DNA of 64,000 bases, from assembly GCA_965249785.1 (NCBI GenBank), contig CBDFMU010000043.1, forward strand, positions 124,001-188,000. Direction: 5' to 3'. Source of the stretch: M3007 sp965249785 (lineage in GTDB: Bacteria > Bacteroidota > Bacteroidia > Chitinophagales > Saprospiraceae). Shown one piece after another: positions 16,955 to 25,987 of this stretch. The translations under genes and the position numbers were made by a program. Each line of letters begins with the position of its first letter. Position 1 is the stretch's first letter. The notes beneath the pieces are model-generated. The model was not told the origin of the DNA and searched no databases. It was given only the letters and a program-made list of their open reading frames with translations.

Positions 16955-17832
16955 GCGCTACTAATTTGGAGCGACGGGCAAAAAACTGCAGCAGCGCATT
17001 GACATAAGGTTGGGTCGTACTCAAGCTCAAAAAATCGGCATTGGCACGTCGAAAAATGGCCTGCGTATCGGCGCGGTGTTGCTCAAAAGACTGTCCGTAT
17101 TGACGGCGCAACCGTGAACTTGTGGTATCTACCCAACTTTGCACCCCCGTTTCAGCATCGGCTACACGTAGCAGGCCTACATCCGGCAAATCACGTTCCA
17201 GCGGATCCCAGCAATGAATACCGATGCAATCATGGCGATTGGCCAGCACCCGCAAGGCTTCCTCGTAGCCAGTGGCCAGAAAATCGGACAGCACGAAACA
17301 GACGCAGCGTTTTTTCAAACCGTTGTGCATATAGCGCAGTGCGCCGCCGAGATCGGTGCCGCGTCCGGTAGGTTGTGTGGTCAATATTTCCCGAATAATA
17401 CGCAGAATGTGTTGTCGACCTTTTTTCGGAGGAATAAACAACTCGATGTGGTCGGAAAAGAGCATGACGCCCACTTTGTCGTTATTGGCAATGGCAGAAA
17501 AAGCCAGCACCGCGCAGAGTTCCGTCAAATATTCTGCCTTGAATTGCGTGTGGCTGCCGAACACCGCCGAGCGACTCACGTCTACCAGCAGCATCACCGT
17601 ATTTTCCCGTTCTTCTTCAAAAACTTTAATGTACGCCTCGCCCGTACGCGCGGTCACGTTCCAGTCAATCGCCCGCACATCGTCGCCCGGATAGTACAGC
17701 CGCACCTCGCTAAACGACATTCCCCGTCCCTTAAACGCACTGTGGTAGCCGCCCGTAAACAGGTGACTGCTCAGGCCCCGCGTCTTTGATCTCTATGCGG
17801 CGAACTTTTTTGAGTAGGTCGGTGGTATCCAT
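16947..17832 (-). CDS. DUF58-domain protein, frameshifted near 17785 (about 294 aa)
   Basis: The intact downstream part starts MSFSEVRLYYPGDDVRAIDW, the DUF58 signature, followed by a VWA-like core (NTVMLLVDVSRSAVFGS, CVCFVLSDFLATGYEEALR). The usual N-terminus is present one frame away. From ATG 17832 it reads MDTTDLLKKVRRIEIK, and after removing one A from the AAA at 17785-17787 it continues TRGLSSHLFTGGYHSAFKGR into the intact part. DUF58 proteins pair with MoxR-type AAA ATPases and are thought to help assemble or activate membrane or metal-dependent complexes. A single-base insertion in a short A run suggests a sequencing error. Confidence 0.85.
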
Positions 17833-17963
17833 TTTTGAATGCGGAATGGCGAATACGGAATGCGGAATTTTTTAGATGTCGACAGAAAACAATTAGTGTT
17901 ATTTTACATAAGGTGTTGTATATCAACCTTTATAAAGCCTTATAAACTATCATCAACTCTTTC

Positions 17964-18960
17964 TCACGGAATCACTACCGCGCCCAAAATTTTGGCCACA
18001 ATATCTTCCTGAGTGATGCTTTCTGCCTCCGCCTCGAAGGTCAATCCAAGACGGTGGCGCATCACATCTGGACAAATCGCCCGTACATCATCGGGCGTAA
18101 CAAAACCGCGACGATTCAGGAAAGCCATTGCGCGTGCCGCTTTCGCCAAAGCCAGACTGGCGCGCGGCGATGCTCCGTAACTAATCAACGGTGCTATGGC
18201 CTGCAAACCATAAGCGGCTGGCGTGCGCGTAGCGAACACAATATCAAGGATATACTGTTCGATTTTGTCGTCCATGTACACCTTTTTCACTATTTCGCGG
18301 GCTTTCAGCAGTTTTTCCACGGAAGCAACTTGGGAAATCGGCGGCTCTTCATCGTTCAGGTTGCGGCGAATAATAATGCGCTCCTCTTCCAGCGTCGGGT
18401 AGCCAATTTTTACTTTCAACAAAAAGCGGTCGGCCTGTGCTTCGGGCAGTGGGTAGGTACCTTCCTGCTCGATGGGATTCTGCGTGGCCAGCACCAAAAA
18501 AGGCTCCTCCAACTTGTAGGTATCATTCCCGATAGTCACCTGACGTTCCTGCATAGCTTCCAGCAACGCACTCTGCACCTTGGCGGGCGCGCGGTTTATT
18601 TCGTCCGCTAATACAAAGTTGGCGAAAATCGGCCCCTTACGAATAGTGAAGGCTCCCTGCGCCGGATTATAGATAGTAGTGCCCACCACGTCGGAAGGCA
18701 GCAGGTCGGGCGTGAACTGAATGCGGCTGAACTTGGCATCTATGGCCGTAGCCAAGGTCTTGATAGCCAGCGTCTTAGCCAAGTCCAGGCATTCCTTCCA
18801 ATAAAATATGACCTTTGGTGAGCAAGCCAATCAGGAGGCGTTGCAACATAGCCTCTTGCCCGACAATAATATTCGCGGTGGCGGCGGTGAGCTGTTCAAT
18901 GAAAACACTTTCGGCCTGCACCAGACGGGTGAGGGCTTCTACATCCACGGATTTCTGCAT
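17964..18960 (-). CDS. MoxR-family AAA+ ATPase, frameshifted near 18781 (331 aa)
   Basis: From ATG 18960 the protein reads MQKSVDVEALTRLVQAESVF, then IIVGQEAMLQRLLIGLLTKG and the Walker A region ILLEGMPGLAKT. The last residues lie across a one-base insertion (CTTGGC where CTGGC is needed, about 18781). Walker B is NFVLADEINRAPAKVQ. Sensor and lid regions follow (LATQNPIEQEGTYPLPEAQ, RHRLGLTFEAEAESI). Removing the extra base gives exactly 331 residues, the same length as the intact paralogue at 32886-33881. MoxR ATPases act as chaperone-like remodelers with VWA/DUF58 partners; here the DUF58 gene is immediately downstream. Confidence 0.88.
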
Positions 18961-19622
18961 GTGGTAATGGCGGATTGGTTTGCTAAAAGGCCAAAGAAAC
19001 GAAGGATAGAGGATATAATTGGCAGCGTTGGGCAGCAAGATGAAAAATTCGAGCCATTGGAAAGATTGGTATGGGCTGCAACACACTACCATTCCCATGA
19101 AAACCACCCACCATCTTGAAAAAAAGGAACTCCTTATTTCCGATAATTTTGATTGGCTGTAGTGGCTTCAAAAAAAATTCTTCTTTAAATTTTTGTGACT
19201 TCTTTAACATGATTCGTCTAAAGAGTACATTTTTGGGAAGCCTGGTATTCTCCCACCTCCTGCGGCCACATGTTGTAAAACCTCTTTTTCAAGGTGTCTG
19301 ATTCCTTTTATTGTGGCATGGCCAAAGTTTTTTTTAAATAAAGGGTGGTTTTCGCCACAAAATGCGTCTAAATAATCCCTTTTTGAGAAAAATAGGGAAT
19401 TTTTTTCCACACCTCTTGCGCGGTATCTTAAAAATATCTTAAATTGCACCGTATTAGTTATAATCCGCTCTTCGAATGTTTTTAGTGGGTCTTGTTTTTC
19501 TGGCTTTTGTCATCTAAAATCATGACCCGTATCCTGACCGATTATTACGCCTGTGTGTCCCCCTGGTAGCCAATTGAACAGTACGTTTCGTATTCACCGG
19601 ATTTTTTATCAAAGACCTGCGA
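18961..19622. other. 660-base non-coding region between divergent genes
   Basis: No supported gene. Several frames of about 60-80 codons overlap on both strands without domain similarity. The stretch is rich in T-runs and A-runs and includes imperfect short inverted repeats (for example around 19374-19410, AATCCCT/AGGGAATT). No clear TAnnTTTG promoter was found for either flanking gene. Confidence 0.4.
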
Positions 19623-20030
19623 ATGAGCGCTTTACACACAAACCTTACCCTCCTGTCCGACCCCACCAACGTAGCCAAAGTAGAACCATTTGTTAACCAT
19701 GTAGCCACTCGCTACAATCTTTCTCCCGATACCCACGGCAATATTCTGGTCAGCCTGACTGAAGCCGTTACCAACGCTATCTTGCACGGCAACCAAGCCG
19801 ACATGAATAAGAGCGTTTCTATTTCTCTCCGCCACCAGAAAAATGCGCTCGCCATCAGTGTTTCGGATGAAGGGCCCGGTTTCGATCCCGCATACGTGCC
19901 CGATCCGACCAGCATGGATTGCCTGGAAAAATGCGGCGGCCGTGGCCTGTTTCTGATGCGTCACTTGAGCGATGAATGTCGTTTTATGCGCAATGGCAGC
20001 ACGGTGGAAATGCGTTTCAAACTGGATTAA
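19623..20030 (+). CDS. RsbW/SpoIIAB-like anti-sigma serine kinase (135 aa)
   Basis: Compact HATPase_c domain. The N box is VSLTEAVTNAILHGNQADMN (Glu and Asn for Mg-ATP), the G1 box DEGPGFDPAYVPDP, and the G2-like box GGRGLFLMRHLSDE. The size matches RsbW-family kinases, which bind and inhibit sigma factors or phosphorylate anti-sigma-factor antagonists. No sigma factor or STAS antagonist gene is nearby. It is followed after 8 bases by ybeY, so the two are likely co-transcribed. I recall this pairing as common in Bacteroidota, often with mnmG next, but mnmG is not here. Confidence 0.88.
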   Translation: MSALHTNLTLLSDPTNVAKVEPFVNHVATRYNLSPDTHGNILVSLTEAVTNAILHGNQADMNKSVSISLRHQKNALAISVSDEGPGFDPAYVPDPTSMDCLEKCGGRGLFLMRHLSDECRFMRNGSTVEMRFKLD

Positions 20031-20038
20031 CCCTCTCT

Positions 20039-20500
20039 ATGCGGTTTCCTGATTTGCCTTTTGACGATGCACCTAATGTGCTTGTGTCCTTTCATTTTGA
20101 AGATGTTACGTTCGACTTGCCTGAACACCAGGCACTGACCGATTGGTTAGTGGATGTAGCTACCCAGGAAAGCAAAGATTTTTACGAAGTCAATTATATC
20201 TTTTGCTCCGACGAGCATCTGCGTGGTATTAACGTGGCGTATCTCGACCACGATTATTATACCGATGTCATCACTTTCCCCCTGTCGGAGGAGAGCATCC
20301 ACGGCGATATTTTTATCAGTTCCGAGCGCGTGGAAGAGAATGCCCGCACCGAAGGAGTGCCTTTTTTGTACGAACTCTGCCGGGTCATGCTCCACGGTGT
20401 GCTGCATTTAGCCGGTTATGGCGACAAAACCCCGGAAGAAGTAGTAGTGATGCGTGGAAAAGAGGATGAATACCTGCAACATCTGCCGGTCATTAACTGA
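20039..20500 (+). CDS. ybeY: Endoribonuclease YbeY, 16S rRNA maturation (153 aa)
   Basis: Starts MRFPDLPFDDAPNVLVSFHF at ATG 20039; a longer open frame begins inside the upstream gene. Family features are INVAYLDHDYYTDVITFPLS, GDIFISSERVEENA and the metal-binding block MLHGVLHLAGYGDKTPEE. In many bacteria that block reads HGxLHLxGYDH with a third His; here the Asp version GYGDKT is seen, as I recall from other Bacteroidota. YbeY is a zinc-dependent RNase involved in processing of 16S rRNA 3' ends and ribosome quality control. It is in a two-gene operon with the RsbW-like kinase. Confidence 0.92.
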   Translation: MRFPDLPFDDAPNVLVSFHFEDVTFDLPEHQALTDWLVDVATQESKDFYEVNYIFCSDEHLRGINVAYLDHDYYTDVITFPLSEESIHGDIFISSERVEENARTEGVPFLYELCRVMLHGVLHLAGYGDKTPEEVVVMRGKEDEYLQHLPVIN

Positions 20501-20553
20501 GTTGGCGATACTTTTCAGCCTATTTTGCTAGGGATACTCGGCCAAAACTCTCC

Positions 20554-20987
20554 TTACCTGCCTGGCTTTGACTTTTTCTCAAATCGGTACCCCAGGTGAA
20601 ATTTACCATAGCCGATCACGCCGTCGTCAAAACTCCGACCTACGCCCAGGCCTAATTCAAAAATGATATTTTTTTGGGAAACCCATTTATATCCAAGCAA
20701 AAAGCCAACGCCAACTGCTTTCTTGTATGCCAATAAATGACTCCTACGTGGAATTTATCGATTCCCTTTTCCGGGTCGAAGTAGTATTTCCCGCTTATGT
20801 TGCCGCCCACAAAGTCTTCTATGAGGATGAAATCGCCGTCGATACCAAAACTTTTGCTGATGCCTTGTTCCACCGAAGCAGCTACATAACCAAATAATAA
20901 AGGAATCGGGCTTAATTTTACTTCTGTTTGAGCGGAAAGGTGGGAAGCACAGGCAAATAACGCAAATACAAGGAGTGATCTTTTCAT
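20554..20987 (-). CDS. Exported DUF3575-like beta-barrel protein, frameshifted
   Basis: Signal peptide MKRSLLVFALFACASHLSAQ, then short beta strands (TEVKLSPIPLLFGYVAASVE, GNISGKYYFDPEKGIDKFHV). The first frame ends at 20652. The expected barrel strands continue in the neighbouring frame as AVGVGFLLGYKWVSQKNIIF, ELGLGVGRSFDDGVIGYG and KFHLGYRFEKK, to a TAA at 20554-20556. The break lies near 20725-20745 and corresponds to one missing base. The combined ~144 residues resemble DUF3575-type outer-membrane proteins of Bacteroidota. Function unknown. Confidence 0.65.
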
Positions 20988-21197
20988 GGGTTAAACTCGT
21001 TTGATGGTGGAATAATTTATTGAACTGTTGTTTATCAGTGGGTTACAGGAGAATTTAGTATTGGGAACTAGTATTCAAAAGGGTAGACGTAGAAAAGTAG
21101 ATAAAAGAAAGCGCGTTTGTAAAAAAGAATTTAACCATAAGGCTGTTTTCAATTTTTCACTGATTTTGTTACAGAAAAATACCTATTTATAACCGCT

Positions 21198-21205
21198 TAC
21201 CTTTG
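21198..21205 (+). promoter_or_regulatory. -7 box TACCTTTG for the DUF1963 gene
   Basis: TAnnTTTG match ending 18 bases before ATG 21224. A TTTG at 21165-21168 lies 29 bases upstream of it, longer than the usual spacer. The box shows that TTG 21203 cannot be the start codon. Confidence 0.5.
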
Positions 21206-21223
21206 GGACAAATTTTTGCCACC

Positions 21224-22017
21224 ATGTCCCTGACGCTTACCCTCCCTGCCGCCTTGGAACCCTACCGTGACGCTATTCTGGCTACCAAACAGCCATTTGT
21301 GCGCGCACTTTCTCAACCCGCCCGTAAGTTGGCTCTGTGGGAAAGCAAGGTTGGTGGCTTGCCTTATTTGCCCAAAGACATGGTTTTCCCGACGGCTCCT
21401 GATGGCCGTGAGTTATTTTTTCTGGCCCAAATCAATTTTGCAGAAATGCCCGCTTTGCCTCCTTTTCCTACGGAAGGTATGGTGCAGTTTTATATTCATG
21501 ACGATGATTTGTACGGCATGAATTTCGATGATGGCGAGAATCCCGACACGTTTCGGGTGCTATTTCACCCAAAGGTGGAGAAAAATGAGGCTGCGTTGCA
21601 AACAAAATTTCCGGTGTTGCGCAACTACGATGAGCTGTTACCGCACCACCCGGAGGAATCTTATCAGCTTTGAAATTCTCTTTGGAAGCAGAAGTGGCTT
21701 CGGTGACGGATTACCAGTTTTTTGAAATATTCGGGCAGGATTTCTTTCAAAAATTCGGCGAAAAAGAATGGGACCTGATGGACGAATACGGCAAAATGGT
21801 GCGTCCGCAAGGGCATAAAATTGGTGGTTACGCTTATTTTACGCAGGATGATCCGCGCCGCGCCAGCGACCCGATGCTGCTACTTTTCCAACTCGACTCC
21901 GATGAACGCATGGATTTGATGTGGGGCGATATGGGCGTTGGCCACTTTTTTATCCGGGAAAAGGATTTGGTTGCCCGTGATTTTTCGCGGGTGCTGTATG
22001 ACTGGGATGCTTTGTAG
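21224..22017 (+). CDS. DUF1963 (YwqG-like) protein, frameshifted near 21668
   Basis: The first part reads MSLTLTLPAALEPYRDAILA ... KVGGLPYLPKDMVFP ... FFLAQINFAEMPALPPFPTE, with the DUF1963 pattern 'skvGG.Pylp....wP....g..l.fLaQinf'. It runs into a TGA at 21671. One base out of frame the family continues: KFSLEAEVASVTDYQFFEIF, then HKIGGYAYFTQDDPR, LLFQLDSDERMDLMWGD and GHFFI, to the stop at 22015-22017. One missing T in the CTTTG run restores a ~264-residue protein of normal family length. Function of the family is unknown. Confidence 0.82.
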
Positions 22018-22055
22018 CAATTGATGCGGGTTTCGCTTGTTTAAATTACCGCGAC

Positions 22056-22095
22056 AAAAAAATATCCGGCCAGCAATATGGCTGGATATTTTTTT
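22056..22095 (+). terminator. Intrinsic terminator, A/T-flanked 17-bp stem
   Basis: Arms 22056-22072 and 22079-22095 (core TATCCGGCCA / TGGCTGGATA) pair fully if one G-T wobble is allowed, with a 6-base loop. A-run and T-run ends on both sides permit action in either direction. It lies 38 bases after the DUF1963 stop. Confidence 0.88.
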
Positions 22096-22100
22096 AGCAG

Positions 22101-22108
22101 TAACTTTG
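22101..22108 (+). promoter_or_regulatory. -7 box TAACTTTG
   Basis: TAnnTTTG match just after the terminator and 51 bases before ATG 22160. It supports the downstream start of the following membrane-protein gene. Confidence 0.5.
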
Positions 22109-22159
22109 TTTTTCAAAGTACTTTCAATTCAGATAAATAGCCATCTGACACAAAACACG

Positions 22160-22720
22160 ATGCATCCCAACAAAACCTTCTTTTTGGCACGAGTAGTCGC
22201 TTTGGCTTCGGCGGTTATCGGCACATTGATCTTTGCTGCATATTACTATTTCCCTAATCCCAGGTTGGTTGGCATTGGCTATTTTTTTATAATGGTAGCC
22301 GTGATTGCCAGTGGATGTTTGCTAATAACTTGTCTATTATTAATTGTAAAAAAAGAAATACGCAGGAAAGCAATACTTCATGCAGGCATTCTTTTGTTGA
22401 ACGTACCACTTTGCCTGTTTCTTGTCGTCAGTTTTTTCAACCTTATCAATTATGAGCGCATCACGCTGGTTAATGCAACTGGCCAATCGATAACAGAACT
22501 TAAATCAATAGGGTGCGCAGAAAGTAGAGCAATTGGAAAGTTGGAAATAGGCGAACAAAAAGAGGTGTGGATACCAATTATGGGCGATTGTAGCATTGGT
22601 ATAGAATATAGAAAAAACAGCGAGGTATACAAGGAAACGGTCATTGGCTATACTACGCCTAATGGTGGCGAAAAAACTATTTACCTGATTGGCAAGCCCA
22701 ATCCCCATAATATCCATTAA
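22160..22720 (+). CDS. Small integral membrane protein, unknown function (186 aa)
   Basis: Three hydrophobic helices occupy roughly residues 8-30, 38-63 and 73-95 (FLARVVALASAVIGTLIFAA, IGYFFIMVAVIASGCLLITC, HAGILLLNVPLCLFLVVSFF). A soluble beta-rich tail of about 85 residues follows (ERITLVNATGQSITELKSIG ... NGGEKTIYLIGKPN). The start is ATG 22160 because the terminator and promoter lie upstream of it within the longer open frame. I do not recognise the family. The tail, which may sit outside the cytoplasm, is the likely functional part. Confidence 0.7.
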   Translation: MHPNKTFFLARVVALASAVIGTLIFAAYYYFPNPRLVGIGYFFIMVAVIASGCLLITCLLLIVKKEIRRKAILHAGILLLNVPLCLFLVVSFFNLINYERITLVNATGQSITELKSIGCAESRAIGKLEIGEQKEVWIPIMGDCSIGIEYRKNSEVYKETVIGYTTPNGGEKTIYLIGKPNPHNIH

Positions 22721-23340
22721 AACGCCCGCATCCGTTCCAGAATATCACTTCCCGGCGCATGCCAAACCGCCTGAATACCTGCTTGCCGCGCTCCTGCCAC
22801 ATTGATTTCCATATCATCAAAAAAGAGGGTTTCCTCCGGCACTAGCTCCGCATCTGCCAATACGTACTCGTAAATTTCGCGATTGGGCTTGCGCAAACGG
22901 ATTAAATGGGAAAAATAAACGCCGTCGAAATAACGGGATTCGTAGTCAGAAATTCCGTGTTCGCGCACCATATAGTCGGCAATCCAATGTTCATGCAAGT
23001 CGTTTATATTGCTCAATAAGAACACTTTATAATGTTGGCGCAGCCGAAGTAACATCTCGAAACGCGCGGCGGGCATGCCAATAAAAATGGAATTCCAGGC
23101 AAATTCCACTTGCTCCGCTTGCAGCGGCGGATGCACTGATAAACGGATAGTATCCAGAAAATCAGTCGTAGAAATTCCTCCCGTTTCATACAGGTCAAAA
23201 ATATGATCCCGCAAGAGTTGATCGCGGGCAGCGGCGTATTGCTCGCCCGCAAACTGCTGCAAATGCGTATCAATGCGCGACAAATCAATGTCGAACAACA
23301 CATTGCCAAAATCGAAAATCAGGTTTTTGATGCCTTTCAT
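22717..23340 (-). CDS. HAD-superfamily hydrolase, YihX-like (207 aa)
   Basis: HAD subfamily IA with all motifs. Motif I is NLIFDFGNVLFDID, with nucleophile Asp and the DFGNVL variant of YihX-type alpha-D-glucose-1-phosphate phosphatases. Motif II is VFLLSNIND, the motif III Lys lies in RLRKPNREIYEY, and motif IV is TLFFDDMEINVAGA. A helical cap lies between motifs I and II (YETGGISTTDFLDTIR). Expected to dephosphorylate a small metabolite. The exact substrate cannot be read from sequence. It is convergent with the membrane protein and overlaps it by 4 bases. Confidence 0.9.
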   Translation of the reverse strand: MKGIKNLIFDFGNVLFDIDLSRIDTHLQQFAGEQYAAARDQLLRDHIFDLYETGGISTTDFLDTIRLSVHPPLQAEQVEFAWNSIFIGMPAARFEMLLRLRQHYKVFLLSNINDLHEHWIADYMVREHGISDYESRYFDGVYFSHLIRLRKPNREIYEYVLADAELVPEETLFFDDMEINVAGARQAGIQAVWHAPGSDILERMRAF

Positions 23341-23439
23341 ACGGAGGATGCGAGATTAGTGCGGGCAAATTTGAAGCATTTTCACCAAATAAAATTCTAA
23401 AACTACCCATGCAACAGTGTAGACTGCATCCCAAAATAG

Positions 23440-23447
23440 TACCTTTG
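23440..23447 (+). promoter_or_regulatory. -7 box TACCTTTG for the E2 gene
   Basis: TAnnTTTG match 37 bases before ATG 23485. No TTTG is seen at the expected -33 spacing. Confidence 0.45.
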
Positions 23448-23484
23448 TCCCGCTCTTACCAAATTTTCTAAAAAATATTCGCTT

Positions 23485-24816
23485 ATGGCGCGCGTAGAAT
23501 TGATCATGCCCAAAATGGGCGAAAGCATCATGGAGGCCACCATCCTGAAATGGCGCAAAAAACCGGGTGATTCCATCGAAATGGACGAGGCGGTGCTGGA
23601 CATTGCTACCGATAAGGTAGACACCGAAGTTCCTTCTCCAGTGGCCGGTACGCTGGTGGAAATCCTTTTTCAGGAAAATGATGTGGTGGCCATCAATAAG
23701 GCTATCGCGGTGATCGAAACCGAAGCAGGTGCCGCGCAGCCTGCCGCTTCTCCCGCTGTAAATCAACCGATTACCATTAATAGTCAACCCACTACGCAGC
23801 CCGACGTGCCTTTCGTTCCGGCTCGCGAAGGAGCGGCTACTATGGCTATGGAAGGCCGTTTTTACTCGCCGTTAGTGCGCACAATTGCCAAAGAAGAAGG
23901 TATTGCATTGGCAGAGCTGGATCGTATTTCCGGTAGCGGCGCGGAAGGTCGAGTCACCAAAAAAGATATGCTGGCCTACGTAGCCACGCGCCAAACGCTG
24001 CCTGCTACTCCGGCGGCAACTCCACAAAAGTCAGCAGATAACGGACAACCTGCCTCCACGCCTGCGCCCATCCAGGTCATCCAACGCCCGGCCATCAGCA
24101 CCGATGGCAACGTGGAGATCATTGAGATGGATCGGATGCGCAAACTCATCGCCGACCACATGGTGATGAGCAAGCACGTCAGCCCGCACGTGACGTCGTT
24201 TGTGGAAGTAGATGTGACCAACATGGTCAACTGGCGCAACCGTATTAAGGAGGAATTCAAGAAGAAATACGGCGAAAACATCACTTTCACGCCGCTTTTT
24301 GTCGAGGCAGTGACGCGTGCGCTGCGCGATTTTCCAATGGTCAATTCTTCGGTGGATGGCACGCGCATTATTATTCGCAAGGATTTGAATATTGGTATGG
24401 CGGCGGCTTTACCGAGCGGAAACCTGATTGTGCCAGTCATTAAAAACGCTGATTTCCTCAATCTGACTGGCCTTACCAAAACGGTAAATGACCTGGCTAA
24501 TCGGGCGCGGCAAAACCAGTTGAAACCCGAAGATATTCAAGGCGGCACGTTCACGTTGACCAACGTTGGCACTTTCGGCAACGTGATGGGTACACCAATC
24601 ATCAATCAGCCACAGGCGGCTATCCTGGCCACGGGTGCTATTCGGAAAAAACCGGCAGTGCTGGAAACGGAATATGGCGACGTCATTGCCGTGCGCCAAA
24701 TGATGTTCCTGTCGCTTTCCTACGATCACCGCGTGGTGGATGGTATGTTGGGCGGCTCGTTCCTGCGTCGGGTAGCCGATTATCTGGAACAGTTTGATCT
24801 GAAGCGAACTATTTGA
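23485..24816 (+). CDS. 2-oxo acid dehydrogenase E2 (dihydrolipoyl acyltransferase), 443 aa
   Basis: Residues 1-78 are a biotinyl/lipoyl domain with the modified lysine in LDIATDKVDTEVPSP (K44). A Pro/Ala/Gln-rich linker follows. The peripheral-subunit-binding domain is at ~127-165 (YSPLVRTIAKEEGIALAELD ... GRVTKKDMLAYV), followed by a second linker. From ~205 there is the acyltransferase core, ending in the catalytic YDHRVVDGMLGGSFLRR (His and Asp). This single-lipoyl-domain form fits a branched-chain 2-oxoacid or pyruvate dehydrogenase E2. E1 and E3 genes are not in the window. It would need lipoate supplied by LipA (gene at 62107). Confidence 0.92.
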   Translation: MARVELIMPKMGESIMEATILKWRKKPGDSIEMDEAVLDIATDKVDTEVPSPVAGTLVEILFQENDVVAINKAIAVIETEAGAAQPAASPAVNQPITINSQPTTQPDVPFVPAREGAATMAMEGRFYSPLVRTIAKEEGIALAELDRISGSGAEGRVTKKDMLAYVATRQTLPATPAATPQKSADNGQPASTPAPIQVIQRPAISTDGNVEIIEMDRMRKLIADHMVMSKHVSPHVTSFVEVDVTNMVNWRNRIKEEFKKKYGENITFTPLFVEAVTRALRDFPMVNSSVDGTRIIIRKDLNIGMAAALPSGNLIVPVIKNADFLNLTGLTKTVNDLANRARQNQLKPEDIQGGTFTLTNVGTFGNVMGTPIINQPQAAILATGAIRKKPAVLETEYGDVIAVRQMMFLSLSYDHRVVDGMLGGSFLRRVADYLEQFDLKRTI

Positions 24817-24840
24817 TTTTCAATTCATTGTCCTTTTAAC

Positions 24841-25327
24841 ATGCTGCTTCACCCGGCCACATCCAGTGATATTCCTGTTATAGCCGACCTGGCGGAGCGC
24901 ATTTGGCGTGTGCATTATCCGGCACTCATCGGGACAGAACAGGTAGAATATATGCTCCAATTGCTGTACAGTCCGACGGCATTGCAGCGGCAAATGGAGG
25001 AAGGACAAGTGTTTTGGCTGCTGAAAAATGCCGACGAAACGCTCGGCTATCTGGCGGTGACCGACCGAGGTGCAGGGAAGTATTTTCTGAACAAATTTTA
25101 TATTGACAACGAGCAGCGTGGACGCGGACTGGGCCTGATTGCCTTTGAATTGGTACTAGCTAAATATCCGACATTTGCAGGAACTGCGGCTCACCGTGAA
25201 TCGCCAGAATTTTAAAAGCATCAATTTCTATTTCAAAATCGGCTTTTTCATCGAGCAGTGCGTCAGCATACCGATCGGGGAAGGGTTTTCGATGGAAGAT
25301 TTTCAAATGCTGTGGCGGAAGAAATAA
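24841..25327 (+). CDS. GNAT-family N-acetyltransferase, frameshifted near 25176
   Basis: Opens MLLHPATSSDIPVIADLAER with the GNAT N-terminal pattern. It continues LGYLAVTDRGAGKYFLNKFY and IDNEQRGRGLGLIAFELVLA, which contains the acetyl-CoA pyrophosphate loop (Q-R-G-x-G-L). The first frame stops at 25215. In the adjacent frame the expected last strands follow (QELRLTVNRQNFKSINFYFK, IGFFIEQCVSIPIGEG) to a TAA at 25325-25327. One extra base within 25171-25182 explains the break; the repaired protein has ~161 residues. The substrate is unknown. It is 24 bases downstream of the E2 gene and possibly co-transcribed. Confidence 0.85.
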
Positions 25328-25398
25328 AAGGCAAAAAGCAAAAGGCAAGTGGTGCAACGCGCGGCATTCCTGCAAATTTCTTTGATAGCCCCTTATTT

Positions 25399-25698
25399 AT
25401 GATCAAACGTTTCGTCAAATTGACCTTCCGCCCGGAAGAAGTTACTACTTTTCTCACCACAGTGTTTGAGCCGAGCAAAGCGCAGATCCGGGGCTTTCCC
25501 GGCTGTCAGCACATGGAATTGCTGCGTTCCACAGACCAATCTAATGTGTTGTTTACGTTCAGTTTATGGGACGATGCGGCGGCGTTGGAAACCTACCGAC
25601 AGTCCGATTTATTTCGAAATACATGGGCCAAGAGCAAGGCTTTATTTGCCGAAAAAGCAGAAGCCTGGTCCATGGAAGTAGTGGACGAAGCGCAATAG
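25399..25698 (+). CDS. Antibiotic biosynthesis monooxygenase (ABM)-like protein (99 aa)
   Basis: Small dimeric alpha-beta barrel type sequence beginning MIKRFVKLTFRPEEVTTFLT at ATG 25399; upstream in-frame codons lie in low-complexity DNA. It carries 'F...F.p....ir.fpGC..mELLRs.d..nvlftfS.Wdd..aLe.Yr.S.lFr..W...k.lFae' (GFPGCQHMELLRS, LFTFSLWDDAAALETYRQSD). ABM-fold proteins act as cofactor-free monooxygenases or heme/quinone-related enzymes. The reaction here cannot be deduced. It follows the GNAT gene after a short A/G-rich spacer. Confidence 0.82.
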   Translation: MIKRFVKLTFRPEEVTTFLTTVFEPSKAQIRGFPGCQHMELLRSTDQSNVLFTFSLWDDAAALETYRQSDLFRNTWAKSKALFAEKAEAWSMEVVDEAQ

Positions 25699-25987
25699 GC
25701 AACAGGTAACAGGCAAATTAGCAAAAAGGCAAAAAGCAATTCCCCGACTTACACTTGCCCATTTGCTCCTTGCCTTTTCTTTCTTCTGACCCAACCAATT
25801 GGTCGGCCCGCGCGTAATTTGGAGCGTGCGACTTTTCATTTCAACTTAGCCAACAAAAGTCCGCCGAGTATTGCAGCCTTTTTCGGTGCTGCTGTATCTC
25901 CCTGTCAACTTTAATCCAACACGGTTCGACTTTCTTCCTTCATTTACGTTACCGGGCCTACCGGTGATGATCAATCTTCCCAGTACG

